From positions 310,001 to 374,000 of the forward strand of contig NZ_JAODTZ010000001.1 of assembly GCF_025399795.1 (NCBI RefSeq): a stretch of DNA of 64,000 nucleotides, read 5' to 3'. Positions 62,039-64,000 of the stretch are shown here, piece by piece. The notes below the pieces were generated by a model. The model ran no database searches. It was given only the letters and a program-made list of their open reading frames with translations, and was not told the DNA's origin. The translations under genes were made by a program, and so were the position numbers. This DNA is from Streptomyces rhizosphaerihabitans (GTDB lineage Bacteria; Actinomycetota; Actinomycetes; Streptomycetales; Streptomycetaceae). How positions within the stretch are numbered: the stretch's first letter is position 1; each line of letters starts with the position of its first letter.

Positions 62039-62776
62039 TTACCCGACCAGCCTGACGTTCGAACCCTTCACCGTGATCTCGACACCGCCCGGAGCCGCCT
62101 GGACGTTGTCGAGCTTGATGCCGCCCGGCAGCTGCTCGATCTTCTGCTGGAAGTCGGTGATCGAGCGGATCCGGCCCTCTGCGAGCTGGACGCCCAGCTT
62201 GGGCAGCGAGTCGGCGTGCACCTTCACGGTGTCGCCGGAGACGGTGACGGAGCTGAGCACCGAGACCGGGGGCACCTTGACGGGGCCGGTCACCGAGACC
62301 GTGACCTTGATCTTGCCGTTGCCGCCGTCGGAGAGGCTGACGACCTCGGCGGTGAAGCCGGGTGCGACCCGCGCGGGCTCGGACTTGGCGGCCTTGAGCA
62401 GTTCGGCGTACGAGATCGACGCGCTGCCGGTGGCGCTGCCGGCCGTGGCGGAGCTGTAGCCACCGTTGAAGGCGACGCCGCGCATCTCGGCGCTGAGGTC
62501 GTCGATGCGGATGGTGCCGGCGGAGGAGCCCGTGCCGCCCGTCGACGCCTCGTAGTTCTTGATGCCGATCTTCACGTCGTCGAGCTCGCCGCCGACGACC
62601 TGGGTGAGGAACGGAAAGCCCCCGATGGACACGTCGGGGGTGGTCGCGAGGCCCTCGGTGCTCTTGATCCGGCCGGCCGCCTCGTCCTCCGCGAACCCGA
62701 CCGCAACCCGGTCGGCGAGCACGAACAGACCGCCGAGAATGACGAAGAGAATCAGGGTTATTCGCAGTGCGCGCAT
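62039..62776 (-). CDS. LmeA-like (DUF2993) phospholipid-binding membrane-anchored protein
   Basis: 245 residues. An N-terminal uncleaved signal anchor (about 3-22, LRITLILFVILGGLFVLADR) is followed by a DUF2993 domain: FPFLTQVVGGELDDVKIGIK, IRIDDLSAEMRGVAF, and C-terminal SLPKLGVQLAEGRIRSITDF. Mycobacterial LmeA works in lipoglycan assembly at the membrane. The domain binds lipid; function here is inferred. Confidence 0.9.
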   Translation of the reverse strand: MRALRITLILFVILGGLFVLADRVAVGFAEDEAAGRIKSTEGLATTPDVSIGGFPFLTQVVGGELDDVKIGIKNYEASTGGTGSSAGTIRIDDLSAEMRGVAFNGGYSSATAGSATGSASISYAELLKAAKSEPARVAPGFTAEVVSLSDGGNGKIKVTVSVTGPVKVPPVSVLSSVTVSGDTVKVHADSLPKLGVQLAEGRIRSITDFQQKIEQLPGGIKLDNVQAAPGGVEITVKGSNVRLVG

Positions 62777-62848
62777 GCTCGATGTTCCCCCACCTGGGAC
62801 GGCCCCGTCTGAACGGCCGAGTGGCCGCCGAGCGCGAGCCTAACCCCG

Positions 62849-62873
62849 AAGGGCCCCCAAATCGGGGGCCCTT
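62849..62873 (-). terminator. Terminator of the last membrane-protein gene
   Basis: AAGGGCCCCC (62849-62858) pairs perfectly with GGGGGCCCTT (62864-62873), 5-nt loop, between two co-directional genes. Confidence 0.8.
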
Positions 62874-62945
62874 GAAGGTAGTTGTCGATCACCTGTGACG
62901 ATTCGGCGCGTCCCTACGACCGGATCCGGCCGACGGGATCGGCGG

Positions 62946-64000
62946 TCAGCCCAGCGCGCGGCCCAGCAGGTAGACCGCCGGGGCGGCTGCGGCCAGCGGC
63001 AGCGCCACGCCCGCGGTGAAGTGGACGAACCGGGAGGGGTAGTCGTAGCTCGCCACCCGGTGACCGATCAGAGCGCAGGCACCCGCGCCGAGGCCCAGGA
63101 AGGCGCCCTGCGTACCCAGGTCCGTCATCCCGCCGACCGCGATACCGGCGCCCGCGGCGGCCAGCAGCGCGACGACCACGGAGGCCGCCGTGGGCAGCGG
63201 CAGCGCACGGGCCAGGATCGCCACGGCGACCGCGGCGGCGCCCACCGTCACGGCGTCCGGCGCGGCCGCCGGATAACCGGCCGCGATGATCGACAGAGCC
63301 GCGGAGACGACGGTCGCCATCAGGCCGTACATCCGGGTGTCCGGGTCGGCGTGGCTGCGCAGCTGCAGCACAAGGGTCAGCAGGACCCACACGCCGAGGG
63401 TGCCGAGGATCGCGGCGGGCGCGTTCTCCCGGCCGGCCGCGAGCAGTGCCACGTCGGCGGTCACCGCGCCCAGGAACGCCAGCGCGATGCCCTGCCGGGC
63501 GGGCCACATCCCGTTCAGCCGGAACCAGCCCGCCGCCGTGACGGCCTGGAGCAGGACGAGGGGGACGACGAGCGCGTACTCCCCGATCACCGCCGCCCCG
63601 GAGAGCAGCAGCGCGAGCAGCGCCGTCAGCGCGGCCGGCTGCATCCCCGGCTCGATGATCGGCGACCGTCCCTCGGCGCGGGCGCGCTGGGCGTCGGTGA
63701 TCCGGCTCTGGCCGATGACGGTCGCGGGCCCGTACGCGGAGTCGGCCCCGCCCGCGCTCTCGGGAAGCGTCCCGCCGGGGCGGGACGGGTCGGCCGGACC
63801 GACGGCGCCGGGCGCCTCGCCTGCGGCCGGCGCGTGCGCCGGAGTCCACGGCTGCGCCGGAGCCTCGGGCGGCAGGGGCGCCCCCACCGCACCGCCGTAC
63901 CCCTGGGGCTCGCCATAGGTCTGGTACCCCTGCGGAGGCGGATACGAGGCGTCGGCCGCGGGGACCGGCGTCTGCGCCTGCGTCTCCCAGGTCCGCCCCT
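62946..64000 (-). CDS. Multi-pass membrane protein, 5' end beyond the window
   Basis: The frame is open from the window edge to a stop at 62946, at least 350 residues. The N-terminal visible part is Pro/Gln/Tyr-rich (ASYPPPQGYQTYGEPQGYGG), typical of disordered cytoplasmic heads. About nine to ten hydrophobic helices follow from the region PAALTALLALLLSGAAVIGE to AAAAPAVYLLGRALG at the end. A GTG at 63887 is possible but the frame continues upstream without a stop, so the real start is outside. Function unknown. Confidence 0.8.
   Translation of the reverse strand, partial: GRTWETQAQTPVPAADASYPPPQGYQTYGEPQGYGGAVGAPLPPEAPAQPWTPAHAPAAGEAPGAVGPADPSRPGGTLPESAGGADSAYGPATVIGQSRITDAQRARAEGRSPIIEPGMQPAALTALLALLLSGAAVIGEYALVVPLVLLQAVTAAGWFRLNGMWPARQGIALAFLGAVTADVALLAAGRENAPAAILGTLGVWVLLTLVLQLRSHADPDTRMYGLMATVVSAALSIIAAGYPAAAPDAVTVGAAAVAVAILARALPLPTAASVVVALLAAAGAGIAVGGMTDLGTQGAFLGLGAGACALIGHRVASYDYPSRFVHFTAGVALPLAAAAPAVYLLGRALG

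Overview
The window reads as one continuous piece of a Streptomyces chromosome core. GC is very high with GC-rich third positions, GTG starts are common, and the content includes CarD, MshA (mycothiol), Nur, RsiG, DevA/DevB-like regulators and a PhoR-PhoP/PhoU block. Gene order matches what I remember of the S. coelicolor stretch from about SCO4235 (cysS) down to the SCO4160s; this is recall, not a search. No tRNA, rRNA, CRISPR array, prophage or biosynthetic gene cluster was seen.

Layout. 0-8 kb: 5' end of cysS, ispF-ispD (isoprenoid pathway), carD, a small lipoprotein, phoP-phoR divergent from phoU with a PHO-box-like repeat between them, and a Cys-rich metallothionein-like peptide. 8-18 kb: a secreted Ig-like protein, a decayed relative of it split by a 166-bp MITE, a giant HelD/UvrD-type ATPase with a TTA codon, a secreted protein, a Nudix relic, and a PadR-controlled pair (membrane protein plus carotenoid oxygenase). 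18-33 kb: gpmA, an MFS exporter, AraC, a beta-helix Tat protein, YbjN, mshA, a methyltransferase, an NlpC/P60 hydrolase, a response-regulator/PP2C phosphatase, and the HTH-HBHA-DUF2516 trio that is syntenic with mycobacterial Rv0474-Rv0476. 33-39 kb: Nudix, a hypothetical protein, two NAD(P) oxidoreductase-type genes, and a TetR-HelD(HelR-like) pair.

39-48.6 kb is the most unusual part. It holds four DevA-type GntR regulators on the minus strand. Each is divergent from a small two-helix membrane peptide gene (one of the four reduced to a relic), across an AT-richer spacer that carries GTTGG-N3-CCAAC in three of the four cases. HAD phosphatases (including devB), aminoglycoside-phosphotransferase-like kinases (one frameshifted) and fossil fragments are interspersed. 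It looks like a tandemly amplified and partly decaying regulator/peptide module. DevA, DevB and DevE are known developmental regulators in S. coelicolor; the peptides are the undescribed component here.

48.6-64 kb: Eis-like acetyltransferase, asparaginase with a repeat-built N-terminal extension, rsiG (c-di-GMP-dependent anti-sigma-WhiG, both binding motifs visible), dtd, ygfZ, nur, nitrobindin, a 32-residue membrane peptide, a three-gene operon of paralogous single-pass proteins, a DsrE-like protein, small conserved proteins, rhodanese-DUF1416 preceded by a Cys-containing leader peptide, an LmeA-like lipoprotein-type protein, and a membrane protein cut by the window end.

Intergenic regions are unusually rich in short GC-rich tandem repeats with periods of 9, 14, 23, 24 and 25 bp.
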